Both the position numbers and the translations under genes were made by a program. Of a DNA stretch of 64,000 nt, positions 33,544 through 45,515 are shown piece by piece. This DNA is from Crocodylus rhombifer (taxonomy: Eukaryota > Chordata > Crocodylia > Crocodylidae), in contig JAVSML010024717.1 of NCBI GenBank assembly GCA_038503035.1, positions 992,001-1,056,000 on the forward strand, in the 5' to 3' direction. How positions within the stretch are numbered: the first letter of the stretch is position 1; each line of letters starts with the position of its first letter. The notes beneath the pieces were generated by a model. The model ran no database searches, was not told where the DNA came from, and saw only the letters and a program-made list of their open reading frames with translations.

Positions 33544-35055
33544 ATTTCATAGACATTAGGGCTGGAAGGGAACTCCGAAGATCATTGAGTCAAGCCCCCC
33601 CACCTGGTGGGCAGGAAGTCAGCTGGGGTCATAGGATCCCAGCAAGATAAGCATCCAATTTACTCTTGAAGGTGTTCAATGTAGGTGCTTGAACCACCTC
33701 TGATGGCAGGCTGTTCCAGACCTTGGGGGCTCGGACAGTAAAGAAATTCTTCCTTGTGTCCAGCCTGAAACGGTCTTCCAGTAGTTTGTGACCGTTCGAC
33801 CTCGTCATCCCTTGGGCGCTCTGGTGAACAAACATTCCCCCAGATCCTGGTGGTCACCCCTGATAAACTTATAGGTGGCCATCAGATAGCCCCTGAGCCT
33901 GCACTTTTCTAGGCTAAAGAGTCCCATGGCTCTCAGCCTGTCATTGTAAGGTCTTTTTTCCTGGCCTCTGATCATGTGTGTGGCTCTTCTCTGCACTCTC
34001 TCAAGCTTCTCCACATCCTTTTTGAATTGTGGAGCCCAAAACTGGACGCAGTACTCCAGCTGCAGCCTCACCAAGGCCAAGTACAAGGGGAGAATGATGT
34101 CCCGGGATTTGCTTGAGAAGCATCTATGGATACAAGCCAGCATTTTGCTCACTTTAGTAGCCACAGCATCGCATTGCAGGCTCATGTTCATCTTGTGCTC
34201 AATGATGACCCCCAAAATCTCTTTCTTTCATAGTGCTAGCCAGTGTAGCGCTGCCGAGCCTATAAGGATGCTGCAGGTTTTCCTCCCAAGGTGGAGAGCC
34301 TGCATTTTTTGGTGTTAAACACCATCAGGTTCTCGTCTGCCCATTTGCTGAGCTTGTCCAGGTCAGTCTGGATCGTCCTCCTGTCTTCAGGTGTGGATGC
34401 TTTGCCCCAAAGTTTAGTGTCATCGGCGAACTTGGCCAGTCCGCTTCTGACTCCAATGTCCACATCATTAATGAAGATGTTGAACAGTATGGGTCCAAGG
34501 ACGGAGCCTTGGGGGACCCCACTGGTCACAGGACACCATGATGATTGACTTCCATCAGTTACTACCCTCTGGGTCCAACCACAGGGCCAATTTCCCAGCC
34601 AGCGGATCATGGTGGACCCAAGGCCACAGTTGGCTAGTTTCACCAAGAGGTGATCATGGGATACCAGATCGAAGGCTTTTTTTGAAGTCAAGATATATGA
34701 CATCAATCTCTTCTCCCTTCTCCTGATGATAGGTCACCTGGTTGTAGAAGGAAATGAGATTGGTCAAGCAAGACCTACCCGCGACAAACCCGTGCTGGCT
34801 ATCCCTCAGGATGTTGGTGTCAGCCAGTCAGTTTAAGGATGGCCTCTTTAACAATCTTTTCTAAGATCTTCCCCATGATAGAGGTCAGGCTGATGGGCCT
34901 ATAATTTGCCAGATCCACTTTCCTCCATTTCTTGAAGATAGGCACCACATTGGCCTTCTTCCAGTCTTCAGGCACTACAGCAGAGTGCCAGGAGTTCTCA
35001 AAGATCCGTGCCACAGGCTGTGCTATGATGTTCGCCAGTTCCTTGAGTACCCTGG
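33544..35055 (-). mobile_element. CR1 LINE, 1.5 kb 3' part
   Basis: Minus-strand CR1 from the octamer tail (TTTCATAGACATTAGGG at the left) to codons VLKELANII at the right, where it is 5' truncated. EVVQAP-type group, closely similar to 53411 and 29085. Confidence 0.9.
33629..35014 (-). pseudogene. CR1 reverse transcriptase remnant
   Basis: Minus-strand pieces in ORF2 order: 35014-34820 (ARIFENSW, KKANVVPIFKKWRK, NYRPISLTS), 34706-34260 (KKAFDLVSHDHL, VPQGSVLGPILFN, KFADDTKLW), 34215-33805 (HKMNMSLQCD, LEYCVQFWAPQFKKD, VQRRATHMIRG) and 33835-33629 (KNFFTVRAPKVWNSLPSEVV). Frameshifts lie near 34240 and 33820 and a further break lies between 34706 and 34820. The FADD motif is intact, but the protein is interrupted at least three times. 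Confidence 0.85.
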
Positions 35056-35269
35056 GTAGAAGAATCAGTTAAATTATGATGAGCTATGATATCATTTGGC
35101 TCTCTTATTGCTGTCTGAATACTAATGTTGCTGCCATTGCCAGATAGTTGTTTGTAAACCTTAGGTGGACCAGGAGTCACAAGGAGGGGTAGGGGCAGTG
35201 CAACTACACCACTGCACTTCCCCTGTGTCCACCCCTGTGGGAGCACAACCAGCAATAGCAGCCCTTTCG
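35056..35269. other. No gene seen
   Basis: Short unclassified stretch between a CR1 and a DNA transposon. Confidence 0.4.
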
Positions 35270-36454
35270 CCAGGTACAGAAATTACACATAAACAGGTCT
35301 AAACTTGTAGGAGAATAGAAGTTCGGCGCACACAGACTGGTTTAAAAATGGCCAGACCTCATCTAATACAGTCCTTGATGGATGCGGTATCAACACTGAA
35401 TCAGTTTAAGTTAGACTAGTCTATCAAACTTCTGTTGCAGATCACCTCCCAACTCAAGATAGGTTACAGTCCCCCAGCATCCCAGGCACCTTTGTGGCTC
35501 CCCTTCTCACCCTGGGCTAGCTGTGGCCTGCACTCATCTGCTCCAGCTGAGCACTGGGGTGCCCCTGCCCCTGGGCTGTCACAGAGATGTCAGGAGCCAG
35601 GACTGAGACCTGTGCAGTGACAGGGGGGTGGGAGAGCAGAGCTCCCCAGCTATACCTATTTGTGTTTGGGGAGCCGGGCCTGTGGGATGGGGGCCTCCCC
35701 ACACCCAGGCAGTGCCCAGCTCAGCTGACACATGCAGGCAAAAACTGAGACTGAGCCATGTGGGGCTCTCAGCCAAGCCACAGACTGCCAGGAGGCATGG
35801 GGGAGCAGAGGCCCCTGCCCCGTGGGCCAGCCCCCAGCCCCCCAGACTCAAACAAGCACAACTGAGGGGGACCCTTGGGGTGGGGGCCTCCACTGCTCCA
35901 CCCCTACACCATGCTGCCTAGCTCAGCTGTCACAGACAGTGGGAGCTGGGAATGAGAGCCGGGCAGCACCCAGGGGGATGAAGAAGTGGAGACCCCCACT
36001 CCAATGGCCTGGCCCCAGCTTCCCCAGACCCAAGCAAGTGCAATCCTCTGCTCCCCAACCCCTCCTGCGCTGCCTGGCTCAGCTATCACAGACACAGCAA
36101 GAGCCAGAGCTGAGTGCCGTGCAGCATGGGGGGCAGGGGGGGGGGGGGGGGGGAATGGAAGCCCCACTGTGCAGGCCCAGCCCCTCAGACATGAGCAAGC
36201 ACGTCTGCCCTTCCCCCCCGCCCAGCCTCTGACAGCTGGCTGCTGTGGAGGTAAGGCCAGGGAGAGAGGCTGTGCTGCGAGGCATGCGGGAGCACCCCCG
36301 AGTCTTCTGGCTTTGGCCACTGTAGTCATCTGTGTGCCCCCCACCCCACCAAAGGGCAAACCTGTATTCTGTTCGCTCCTGATACAATACACAGAGTGCA
36401 GAGAAACCTGCATAGATTGATTCTGCCTCAGGCTTTTTGAATGTCTGTCCCTAG
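35270..36454 (+). mobile_element. Non-autonomous DNA transposon, GC-cored family D
   Basis: Left end CCAGGTACAGAAATTACACA, right end TTTTTGAATGTCTGTCCCTAG: weak inverted repeats of the type CTAGGGACAGA. The 5' arm has the family's repeated AAACAGGTCT / GACTGGTTTAAAAATGGC, as at 54961. The core is four GC-rich units, each starting near GCTGTCACAGA (about 35576, 35722, 35927, 36082), spaced 146-205 bp. G18 runs at 36136-36153. The core's open frames (up to 169 codons on both strands) repeat with the units and do not look like protein genes. Confidence 0.65.
36136..36153. repeat. G18 homopolymer
   Basis: Eighteen consecutive G on the plus strand. The length is likely to vary and is prone to sequencing error. 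Confidence 0.85.
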
Positions 36455-36876
36455 CTTGGGACTAGTTGGAGCTTACAAAGAATCAGCACTACACCCCTTC
36501 CAAGGACTTTCTCTGGGAATATATTTACTGGGTAAGGAAAGTTGCTAATGGATCTCAGAGTGAATTTTATGAGAAACTCAAAGAATGACATGTGTTTAGG
36601 GCCCAGGGACCAAGACCAGAGGGCAAAATTCCAGTGCACAAGAATTTCCATCAGCCCAGCAACAGGGGCTATCTGGGAAATGTAGTTTTCTGGGGCCAGA
36701 TTACAGGCCTGCATGGGAGCAAGGCATGCAGAGGGAAAGGTTTAGTTAAACCTAACTTCTCAACAAGTGAGGAGACACTTGAACTGGGTGGGCTGAGAAG
36801 CACGGCCAATAAGAGGGATCAAGATCTTTGTGTTTTGCTTTTCTCATTTTATGGGTACTGGTGCATATTATAGAAA
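36455..36876. other. No gene seen
   Basis: Unique-looking flank between a DNA transposon and a solo LTR. Confidence 0.4.
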
Positions 36877-36880
36877 GACT

Positions 36881-37464
36881 TGATGCATAAAGCGGTTCAT
36901 TTCTCTGGAGGCCACAAAAATCACAGACACACACTCATTAGATGGCACAAAAGGTGTATTTGCAAATAGGGTCAGAGCAGAGTCAAAAACTCAAATTACT
37001 CTGAACCCACCAAGGAATTTTGCAGGCTGTATTTATCTTTTCCCTCCTGGGCACGTGTGCAGAAACAGGAACTCTTACAGCTCACTTCCGTTTCATACAA
37101 GCATACATGTGGTTACATCACTACATACATCGCATGTATAGTATAATTAACTACTTAAGTATGCAGGGCGGAGAGGTAAATATGTATCAGCTAATTAAGC
37201 ATGCTCAGAGACTACTATAGGTCACCAAGAGTTCAACCCCCCCCCCCTTTCAAGGACACAGTCAGTTAAATTCCAGCTTCTGTAATCTGTATGAGAAAGG
37301 CTAGGGAGAAGCTGGGGGAGAGTCTGCGATTTAGTATAAGAAAAGCTGTGGCAAGGCTGGGAAAGGAAAAAAGTCCTTGGCAGTGTTTCTTTCTTATCGG
37401 GTGCAAGATGCAAGCTGTGCATTTCTAACAATACTCCATTTCTAACAATATTCCATTTCTAACA
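36881..37464 (-). mobile_element. Solo LTR of an endogenous retrovirus (584 bp)
   Basis: On the minus strand it starts TGTTAGAAATGGAATATTG and ends CGCTTTATGCATCA, the TG...CA form of LTRs. The host repeat GACT flanks it (36877-36880 and 37465-37468); a 4-bp duplication is the usual size for class I (gammaretrovirus-like) integrations. The first 45 bp hold three copies of a 15-bp unit near TGTTAGAAATGGAGT. A TATA-like GATAAATACAGCC lies about 140 bp from the 3' end of the LTR, followed by a GT-rich stretch expected for R/U5. No gag, pol or env is next to it, so the provirus has been lost by LTR recombination. C10 at 37239-37248 interrupts the U3 region. Confidence 0.8.
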
Positions 37465-37468
37465 GACT

Positions 37469-38934
37469 GATGGCAATCCTGCTGAAGAGAGGCCAGACAC
37501 CTTACAGAGAAATGGAGAAGGATAACCCAGGCAGGGAAAGTTTGTTTTTAGACAAGAGCTATAGCAGCACAGTGCTTTATTCAGTCTTGGCATACAGCAA
37601 TAGTATTCAGACTAAGATAATGTGGTTCTCCATTCTCCCATTGAAAAAAATACCTTGCTCATAAGCAAGTGTCAGTAGAAATGGACAGGTAGTCCATTAC
37701 CCATTGCACCTATCCCTGGGGAGTCAAGTGACAAGTTATACCTAACCATACCTAAAACTATCATGTTCCCGCAGACAATACCTGATATAGATTTTGGGCT
37801 CTTAACAGATGCTCCACAGTGTTTAGAGAACTGCATACACACACTCAGGATCTCATTTCAAATATGCTAGCACAGGGTATCAAGGCCACATAGGTATGGC
37901 TGTTTCATTTTGCAAGGCTCTTTGTAAGCCTTTTCACTAGTGTGATACAATGTGTAGCTCAAAATTCATTCAGGAGGCAGTCCCCTGAACAGAGTTTGGC
38001 TTGATATTTGGGGCATAAAAAACTGAACAGTGATTAACTTTATGTAGTGCTGTATTTTTAATGTTAAAAAGCCAAGATAATCTCTGGTGTAATTCCAGTG
38101 AACTAATTTTGACCTACTAAGTCTTGCTAAAGCACTGAGATCTCACTGGCTCTATTGATTCTGCAAAGTGCATCTTAAATAATCTGCCGGAATTCCCTTT
38201 TGGTTTCCTCTTCTAGTGACGTGAATCCTATTCATAGGAAACAGACCTTCAAGGCTGAGTCATATCAGTATTTTTTCCTCCCAGTCAGCTACAGAATTCT
38301 GGACCCTGTTCAAAACAAAAAAATGTCAGCCGCAATGGGATTTGGTCAGGTCTGTGGGTGGGTTTACTCAGGCATAGAAATCAAATATGGGTATAGAAGC
38401 AATGCTGCATGATAATAGAATGAGCTCTGTCTGCAGCTGGAATTGCTGTTTCTTGTTCATTTAAAACACAAGCTGTCATGATTGCACAGAAATAGTGAAA
38501 CATACAATACTCTCCTCCTTGATGTTTTTTCTTTTTAGAAATGTGACTTGCATCACACAGGGTCTCTTGATGATTATAGATTAAAAGGGCGAATGAATAG
38601 AGAAATCGAATTTGCATACAACACTAAATAATTATTTTTAAAAATGGGAAATAACTGTTGCTTGTAACTTTATTATAGGTCCTTTAAAGTATTATTATGA
38701 AAACAACCACATTCATTTAGATCAGTGTAGAAAATGTAAACAGGCAATCTGGTCATTGGTAGTTTGCAATCATTTAATTTTAAATAGAGAGGAAGCTAAG
38801 AGGGTGGGGAAGGGAAAACATCTAGCAAATGCTCTAAGCATTTTTTTTATAGGTTGGCCTCATTCTTTTTATGTAAGATTAAAATTACCAGTTTTTTCCA
38901 ACCCCCAAGCAGCAAGAGATATCAGCCAACAGTA
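37469..38934. other. No gene seen
   Basis: AT-rich unique-looking DNA; no open frame of interest. Confidence 0.45.
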
Positions 38935-40045
38935 AAACTTAAGGGCCACTTCCAAAAAGGGTTTAGGTGCCCAAGATACAATTTAGGTGAATTTTAAGTA
39001 CCTACATCCAAGTGAGCAATCCACAGCCTGAGAGTCTGTAGGTGCCTACATTTTCAGTTATACTCATCCTGGACTGCCCATCATCTTGGGAAATCTGAGC
39101 ATCTCCATATATGCCTACCTGGAATTAACAGACTAAGCATCACTACACTTAATTTTGAGGGCCCTGGTCTGGTAGGCAGCCCTAGCACATACTGAGAGTA
39201 CTGAGTTCAGTACAACACCCAGCAACAACAGCCATTTCCCTTAAAAAAAAAAAAAAAAAGGCGAGATGTGTCCAATCATCCAGGAAGTGGGAGAATTGGG
39301 TTTGGTGTCCCCTCAGCCTGAAGGGGTGAAAACTCCACAGCTTCCACCTTCCAGGAGAGTGCCCTAGTCCACCAGGTTATAAATTACGTGTGGGAGCACA
39401 CTTCACTCCTCTTTGTCCACAGGCCACTATATGGCCACTAGTACAACATCCCTGAGGCCCAAGGGCTGAAATTAAAAGTAAGTCTGACTAGCCCAGATAG
39501 GGCAGTGGTGCATCCTGCTCCCAACATTATCTATCCATTTTCTCCAATGACTTTGTAATGAAAAAATGCATGAGCAATGTTTGGAGCAGGGACCAAATCC
39601 TAGGTCTCGCTCTCTGAAGAGAGTACCTCACCGAGTTAGGCACCCTCTCTTTCTCTCTCCCTGAGCTCATGACCCATTCAGGGTTGGCTGTACAGTGGCC
39701 CAGTTTCAGTAGGAAGGATAGAAAATGCTGCCAGAACAGCTCTTTCCTTAGCCTCATAGCTATGAATCCCACTGCCAAGCATCTTACCATCCCCATTTAA
39801 GGTAAGTGCCAGAGTTTCTTATAATTTGGATGTGTGAATCTGACTCCTGGAGTCAGCCGCCAAAGTGTTAGGCACAGCAACAATCTTAAGTTTGTAAGGC
39901 ATAAGTCTTAATAGCACCAGGCACCTCTCCTGCTTGCTTCACTCCTTGAATGCCTAGAGGGCAAATAGGGGAGCTCTGCAGCTGCTATGGCATATGCACA
40001 TTTTTCAGTAGTCAGATGCCCTTAAGCCCCAAGTAATTCTTGGAG
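38935..40045 (-). repeat. Old composite repeat with two tRNA-like segments
   Basis: The outer parts contain TTTAGGTGCC / GTTAGGCAC-type motifs, and CTTAAGGGC at 38937 faces GCCCTTAAG near 40020, suggesting a decayed DNA transposon. On the minus strand, 39400-39317 reads GGTTATAACCTGGTGGACTA, GGGCACTCTCC and later TGGAGTTTTCACCCC, and 39640-39588 reads AACTCGGTGAGGTACTC and AGGATTTGGTCCC. Both have the spacing of tRNA A- and B-box-like promoter parts. A17 (39243-39259) lies left of the first. No coding capacity. Confidence 0.4.
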
Positions 40046-41139
40046 TCAAGAACATGAAGGAGTCGAGAGGTTATATCACAAATGAAAAAAAAAGGCAAGA
40101 GTTTCAAGTAACACAATCTACTCTTCCCCGCACTCTCTCTCTACCTAGGACACATCCTCCTAAAAATACAATACAGTTTATAACATTATATTTTGAAATA
40201 GGAACTAACATTAAGAGAAAGCAGGAAATCTAGAGCCTTTAACTCACTGCTTGGGTACACCACTTCCCTTTTTTTGATGTTTGAATAAAGATTAAAACAT
40301 CAAACATACCTCCCTTCCTTTTTTGATGTTTTAATAAAGATCTCTGCTTCATGTTGTTTGATTAAACTCTTTGGCACTGGTAATGTGCCTTTATACTCCT
40401 GATTAAAGGTCACATGCAAGACTTTAAATAATTACTATGGAAGTTAGCGATAATGAGGGTATGATGTTTCACACAACTTCAAGACTTTTAGAAGTGGCTA
40501 ACCTAAAAAGAGTTAAGAGTATAAAATGACAGAAACAATGAGACCTAGACACATGGAAACAAATTATAACTACCCAACTCCAGAATGAGTGAATTACTGT
40601 ACTAAATACAGCAGGGAAGAAGTTGGTAACAAGGCTTATCCATATGCTGTTACAGCATAATGGACACAACAAGGGAATGAGAGGTTCATAAGCCAGGAGC
40701 TAGAGGTCATTTGGCTGTCTGATTCCTTTTTCTCCTATTTTAGCATTAGCCCCAAAAGATTGCATTGTTTGACTTGGAAGTAGTCCATTCTCATCAGGTC
40801 TTTCCTAGTACACTTCTGTGGGAAGAAAGCATTGCCAGCTTCCTGCAGCTTTCTTGGGATGTTTTACTAGGTATGTAGTATGCATGACTTTTCTGAATGA
40901 AAAGTAGAGTCAAATAGATGGCAATAACAGTTTCTCTGGTGTACAAGAGTAAAATACATTGTGATAACACTTCAGATTTCAGTACTGAAAACACTGTGTG
41001 TGGAATCACGTGTCCACATGATCTATATAAACATCTGATTCTATGGTTGTTAACCTTGCCCCTCCTTTGTCCTCCTTTTCTGTCATTTGTGACATTCACT
41101 TGCTATGAACAGTTTGTCCTAAATTACAAATATAGGAAG
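40046..41139. other. No gene seen; includes a short direct/inverted repeat
   Basis: CCTTTTTTTGATGTTTGAATAAAGAT (from about 40268) recurs as CCTTTTTTGATGTTTTAATAAAGAT (from about 40318), and TTTGATGTTT (40273-40282) is complemented by AAACATCAAA (40295-40304). Otherwise unique-looking. Confidence 0.5.
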
Positions 41140-41200
41140 TCCTGAAGAATTTATACGGTGCCTAGCACAAAAGGTACTATGAAAAAATAAATAATATACA
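41140..41200 (+). repeat. Ancient SINE tail fragment
   Basis: CGGTGCCTAGCACAAAAGGTACTATGAAAAAATAAATAATA resembles the 3' end of the family at 16690. Confidence 0.4.
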
Positions 41201-44200
41201 CCAGGAAAAGATGGCTCTTAACAGTTAAGTCTAATAACACTTTCAGCCTCTAAATTTCACTTGACTTAGATACCTATATGCTTATTAAAGCAAATTCCCT
41301 TGTGCCTTCTACTGTAAGTGACAAGTAACTTTATAGCAAAGGCAAGGCAATAAAATACACATAACAAATCTGCAAGTAACAGATTTCAGATGTAGCTATC
41401 TAAAAAACTGACTCCTTTTTTATATAGATAATACCCCCAAATTGAAGAAACATTTTTATTTATTTCAGCATTAGTGAAGCTTTGCCATACCAAGAGAATG
41501 TATATAGCTTCTTCCTTACGGTGTAGGTTAGCAAAAATCTGGAAAATCTGACGGCTGTAACTTAGTATTTGACTACAAACATAGATGCAAATTTATCTTA
41601 CAATAGATATGTCTGACAAATTAATTCCTAATTAGATATTTTTGTGGGACTGCATATTTTAGTTGCAATACTCTAGAAGGATGGCAGGGGTTATTTGCAG
41701 AGGTTGTGATCTGGCAAGCCACTACTTGCCAATGCCTGATTAAACTTTGCGCTGGTCAATAGCCCTATTCATTTCACTGGGGCTACCCATGCCTACAGCT
41801 GAACGCACGTTTAAGTATCTGCAGCATTAAGAGCGCTGGCAATCAAGAAATAAACATGTTAAATGACATTTGTTACACGGAATACATTGATAAATCACCT
41901 AGAACAACGGCAACAACCCATTTCACCATTACTGAGCTATGAAAACAGTACTTCACGTGCCTACAGAGGCTCCTGGAAATATCTCTCCAGGTTCATCTTC
42001 CCTCCTTCCTGCCATTTATGAAAGTTAATGAAAGCTGAAAAGAAACTGCCCCCCCACTGCAGAACAGAGACAGCAAGCCACCTGCAGATGCAATTAAGCA
42101 TGGTTCAAAACAGGCTCAAAGCATTTAAAAAGACAACTCCATGACAGCGCTTTGTCTCCATAAAGTATGTGAGTGAAACAGCAAACCCCATATGCCTCTG
42201 ACATTGATTTGTTTTCTTTTCGGAGCTGGGTAGTAAGCCAATCAGCTACAAACCGCACAGGAGCAGCTGTAGATGTTTTGAAGCAAGAGTGCACCGAGTC
42301 ATTCCAACGTGCTCTCCAGATATTTACCTCGAAATCTGGCAGCAGCAGCATAGACATTTTAGCATTGAATCAATCCCCGCTATCGTGGTTTGATCCACTG
42401 CCAGGCTACCCCCTGCCCGTGGTGCCCTGACCAGCTTCTGCTCCAGCTAACCGAGTTGTAATTATTTATATCAGATCATTTTTTACCAGTGTAAGTGAAA
42501 AGAAAAAAATTTCTTCCTTTTTTTTGGATGAGCAGTGAACAGCGTTGCCTAATATAAATGCATACAGGTATTGCATGCTTGTTGTTCAGTTCCAATACAA
42601 ACGCTAGATATCTAGGAATGGCTTATCCAGAACTGTTCATAGCTCAGCTTTTTATGCTCGAAAGCTTGAGAGGCTAAATAAAAAGTACCATCTAGTTATT
42701 AAAAAAATCACTAAGCCTTGTGGCAAAAGTTGTTCTAAATGCATGTCTCCACTAAAGAAACAAATAAAACCTATCATCGAGTAGGCTCTTGTAAGCTTAC
42801 CTGAAATGCCACTTCTCTGAACCATGCTGATCACACTTGGAAGTTAGATGCCTTTGAAATCAAACTTGGGGCAGAAAACAAATGGCTATACAATGATCTG
42901 AACCAGGAAAATTGAGTACATACCAAATTCCTTGTAGAATCCTGGAGAATCCCCCACATTTTTTCATCCCAAAAGCCTGCTATCCTCTTTTCAAGCTCCT
43001 TATTGGTAAAGTGAATGTCACCTAGCCTGAGTAATGTAGACTCTTTAGGCACTCAGATGTTTTCACTGAACTAGGGATTTCCCTACTCCCAGGTCCCACT
43101 GGATTAGACTTGACTCCAAGATTGGGATTTTAACTTTACCACAGAAATGGAGCCAAGATTTCCAGGGTCCTTTCAGTGACCTGATTCTGACTTTGCATAG
43201 CCACTCCAGCAAATGTGGTTTCTCTTACTGGAAAACTTGAGTCGTGTTATGACCATGGGATAGGCCTTATCACATGATCTCAGCAGAAATAAAGCACAAA
43301 ATTCAGATTACATTTCCACATGTGCAGAGCTATGCAAGCCCCCCCTACCCCCTGATATCACATACTTTCTTGGGGCAAGATTTGCTGAAGGTGTCAGTCA
43401 GTTGAACAAGATGAAGAGTTATGCCAATGCAGGGAAACTGGACCATCCAACTCTGATGGGTTATATAAAACAAAAAGACTTCATGCTGACCCTCTGCACA
43501 GGCTGAATTTCACCCAGAGAAAGAGAGTTAAGAAGTAAGTAGGTCAGTATCACCAATGAAACAGCAGTACTCCGATTCAAACATTCCCCCTCATCGATTT
43601 CTGAAGAGTCAATAAAGGAGGGTAAGTCATTACCTCTTCTCTTTCTAATTGTCTCTAACTTCAGAGTATTGCATATCCCCACCCAGTAGTGCTCCTGCTG
43701 ACACATTATATGTTAAACTATGTGTTTAACATTTATAGGTCATTTTGTCCTCATCTGCATTATAATTTTGTTGCACATCATAAATGCAAAACGAGTTTCA
43801 GTGCTTCTCGATATGACTTTGCTTTATCGCATTTATATAAAGCTGTCTAACATTTATGAGGATTTTTATAACTTTATTAAATTAACTTCTTTGACCGCCA
43901 AGGAGATGACATTTCTGTAGTAACGCTTATTTCCCAAACCCTATTTTCCAGTATATTTGTCCTCACTGAAGTGGCACATTTTTCATTAAGCTTAGCAGTA
44001 CATAAAGTCATTAAGGTGACAATAGTGTGCCATTCTGGCTGTTGTAGTAACGTTGACAGTGGCTTAACCCTTGGGCCATTTGAAACAATTAATAAGCAAA
44101 GCTTCAGGAAGTATTGAATGGCATAGAAAATTCAGAATTGCTCTGCTGAAATACAACTTCTATGCAGAAAGCATAGAAATATTACCCCAGAAGCTCAACA

Positions 44201-44533
44201 AATTTTCCAGAAAAAATAGAGGTATCTATCAAACACGGCAACCAACACAGCCAAAGACAGCAAGAATTTTTTTCTTCCCTCTCTAATATCTTTCACATGC
44301 GGTAAAAAGATTCACTAAGCAACATGTTTTTCTCTGAAATTTTTCCTGCTCTAGTGATTAAACTTGCCTCACAACCCTCAGGGCTCTGTTGATCTTTATG
44401 CATATCACAAGCTGTATCATCAGATTAGGGCAACAGAAAAAAGAACTCTAGATTTAGACTCACCAAATACTAACAAGTTTGTAGCAATATACTAACAAAA
44501 AAAAGAGATTCCCATAATTATATTTTAAACTGT
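41201..44533. other. No gene seen; long single-copy block
   Basis: 3.3 kb almost free of recognisable repeats, the longest such block in the window apart from 10.8-14.8 kb. 42050-42430 and 43700-44130 have balanced composition, several CpGs, TAAT-core motifs and intact-looking complexity, as conserved noncoding elements often do. Open frames (42094-42357 minus, 42173-42430 plus) overlap one another and show no domain. Confidence 0.45.
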
Positions 44534-44600
44534 CGGGCCTGATTCAAAACCCCTTAAAGCAATAGGAGTCTTACCACTAAATGCAATAATAAGATTGTAT
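44534..44600. repeat. Fragment of an ancient palindromic repeat
   Basis: GGGCCTGATTCAAAACCCCTTAAAGCAATAGGAGTCTTACC, same theme as 26923-26995. Confidence 0.45.
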
Positions 44601-44659
44601 TTGGTTTTAGCCATAAACAGTATTTTTCCCGTCAAAAATCTTAACGCACTTTTGAAGTC

Positions 44660-44750
44660 ATGGATAAGCTACATTGTCCTCATTTTATAGCTGAGGAAAT
44701 ACAAGTTAAATGAATTCTTAAGGTCACATAGCAATCAAAAGTGAGAGGAA
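44660..44750 (-). repeat. MIR-like SINE fragment
   Basis: TCCTCATTTTATAGCTGAGGAAATAC, AAGTTAAATGAATTC and AAGGTCACATAGCAA match the reversed MIR order (CATTTTACAGATGAGGAAAC, AAGTTAAGTGACTT, AAGGTCACACAGC). Confidence 0.65.
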
Positions 44751-45119
44751 AAAAAAACCAGACCAAATGATTTCTATACCTGAACTTTTATCCTTAGCTT
44801 ACGCTGCCTTACTTTATAACAAATTCAAGCCTTTACAGTGCATCCAGATCCTTTTAATGAACAGTGGAGTCAGTGATCCATCACTTTGCATCTTGTACAG
44901 TAATTTCACCTGGTCAAACGAGGAGCAAAAGGGGAACATTTTAAAGCCACTTTGCACGAGCTTAAATGACTGCCTAAAGATGAAAGCATCTGCAAAAGTC
45001 AGTCCCAGCAGCTGTTACTCTATGTAAATCTAAACTAAAATGATTAATGGAGGGGGCTTCATGGGAGCTTCTTAAAAATATGGTTTCAGTCAGCATGGGT
45101 TTGCATCCCACGTCTGAAG

Positions 45120-45121
<2 letters not shown>

Positions 45122-45148
<27 letters not shown>
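45122..45148. repeat. (AC)13 microsatellite
   Basis: Uninterrupted AC repeat. Confidence 0.95.
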
Positions 45149-45151
<3 letters not shown>

Positions 45152-45384
45152 GGCAACTGTCAATCCATGGTGTATGCGTAAGAGGTCTAGTCAGGTGCCT
45201 GATGAATCCACTTGTACAGAAGCCTGCAATCATTACACCAACATCTTTGACGTGTACACTAGGCAAGGGTATGGAGGAGTGGAGGCTGCCCACGATCTAC
45301 CATCCCCACTTTATACCACTGAGACAGAATCCAAAGGCCAGACTGAATCCAGATGTTCAGTGCCTCGATGGCTGGGTGTAGCTT

Positions 45385-45399
45385 CCACCAGAGAGCAAC
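45385..45399 (+). promoter_or_regulatory. Possible CTCF motif
   Basis: CCACCAGAGAGCAAC matches 13 of 15 positions of the CTCF core CCASYAGRKGGCRSY. One of the central G positions is A, which may weaken binding. Confidence 0.35.
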
Positions 45400-45515
45400 A
45401 GATAAGAACTGCTGCCAACTGCCTAACACCTCAGTGAGGGTACATTTCAGTCATGGTGATGCCTTTTAGCCTTTCTCCAAGGCAGTGAGGGCTAGAGTTT
45501 TGAGGCACCCTATAC

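Larger units (their letters stand above)
44751..45507. other. No gene seen; contains a CA microsatellite and a CTCF-like motif
   Basis: Unique-looking DNA with (AC)n at 45122-45148 and CCACCAGAGAGCAAC at 45385-45399. Confidence 0.45.

Noticed and set aside
33629..35014. Reverse transcriptase pieces as part of a host gene
   Set aside because: Interrupted by frameshifts and ending in a CR1 octamer tail, so ordinary LINE decay.
39243..39259. A17 run as tail of a processed pseudogene
   Set aside because: No coding similarity or gene-like sequence upstream, and no flanking duplication.
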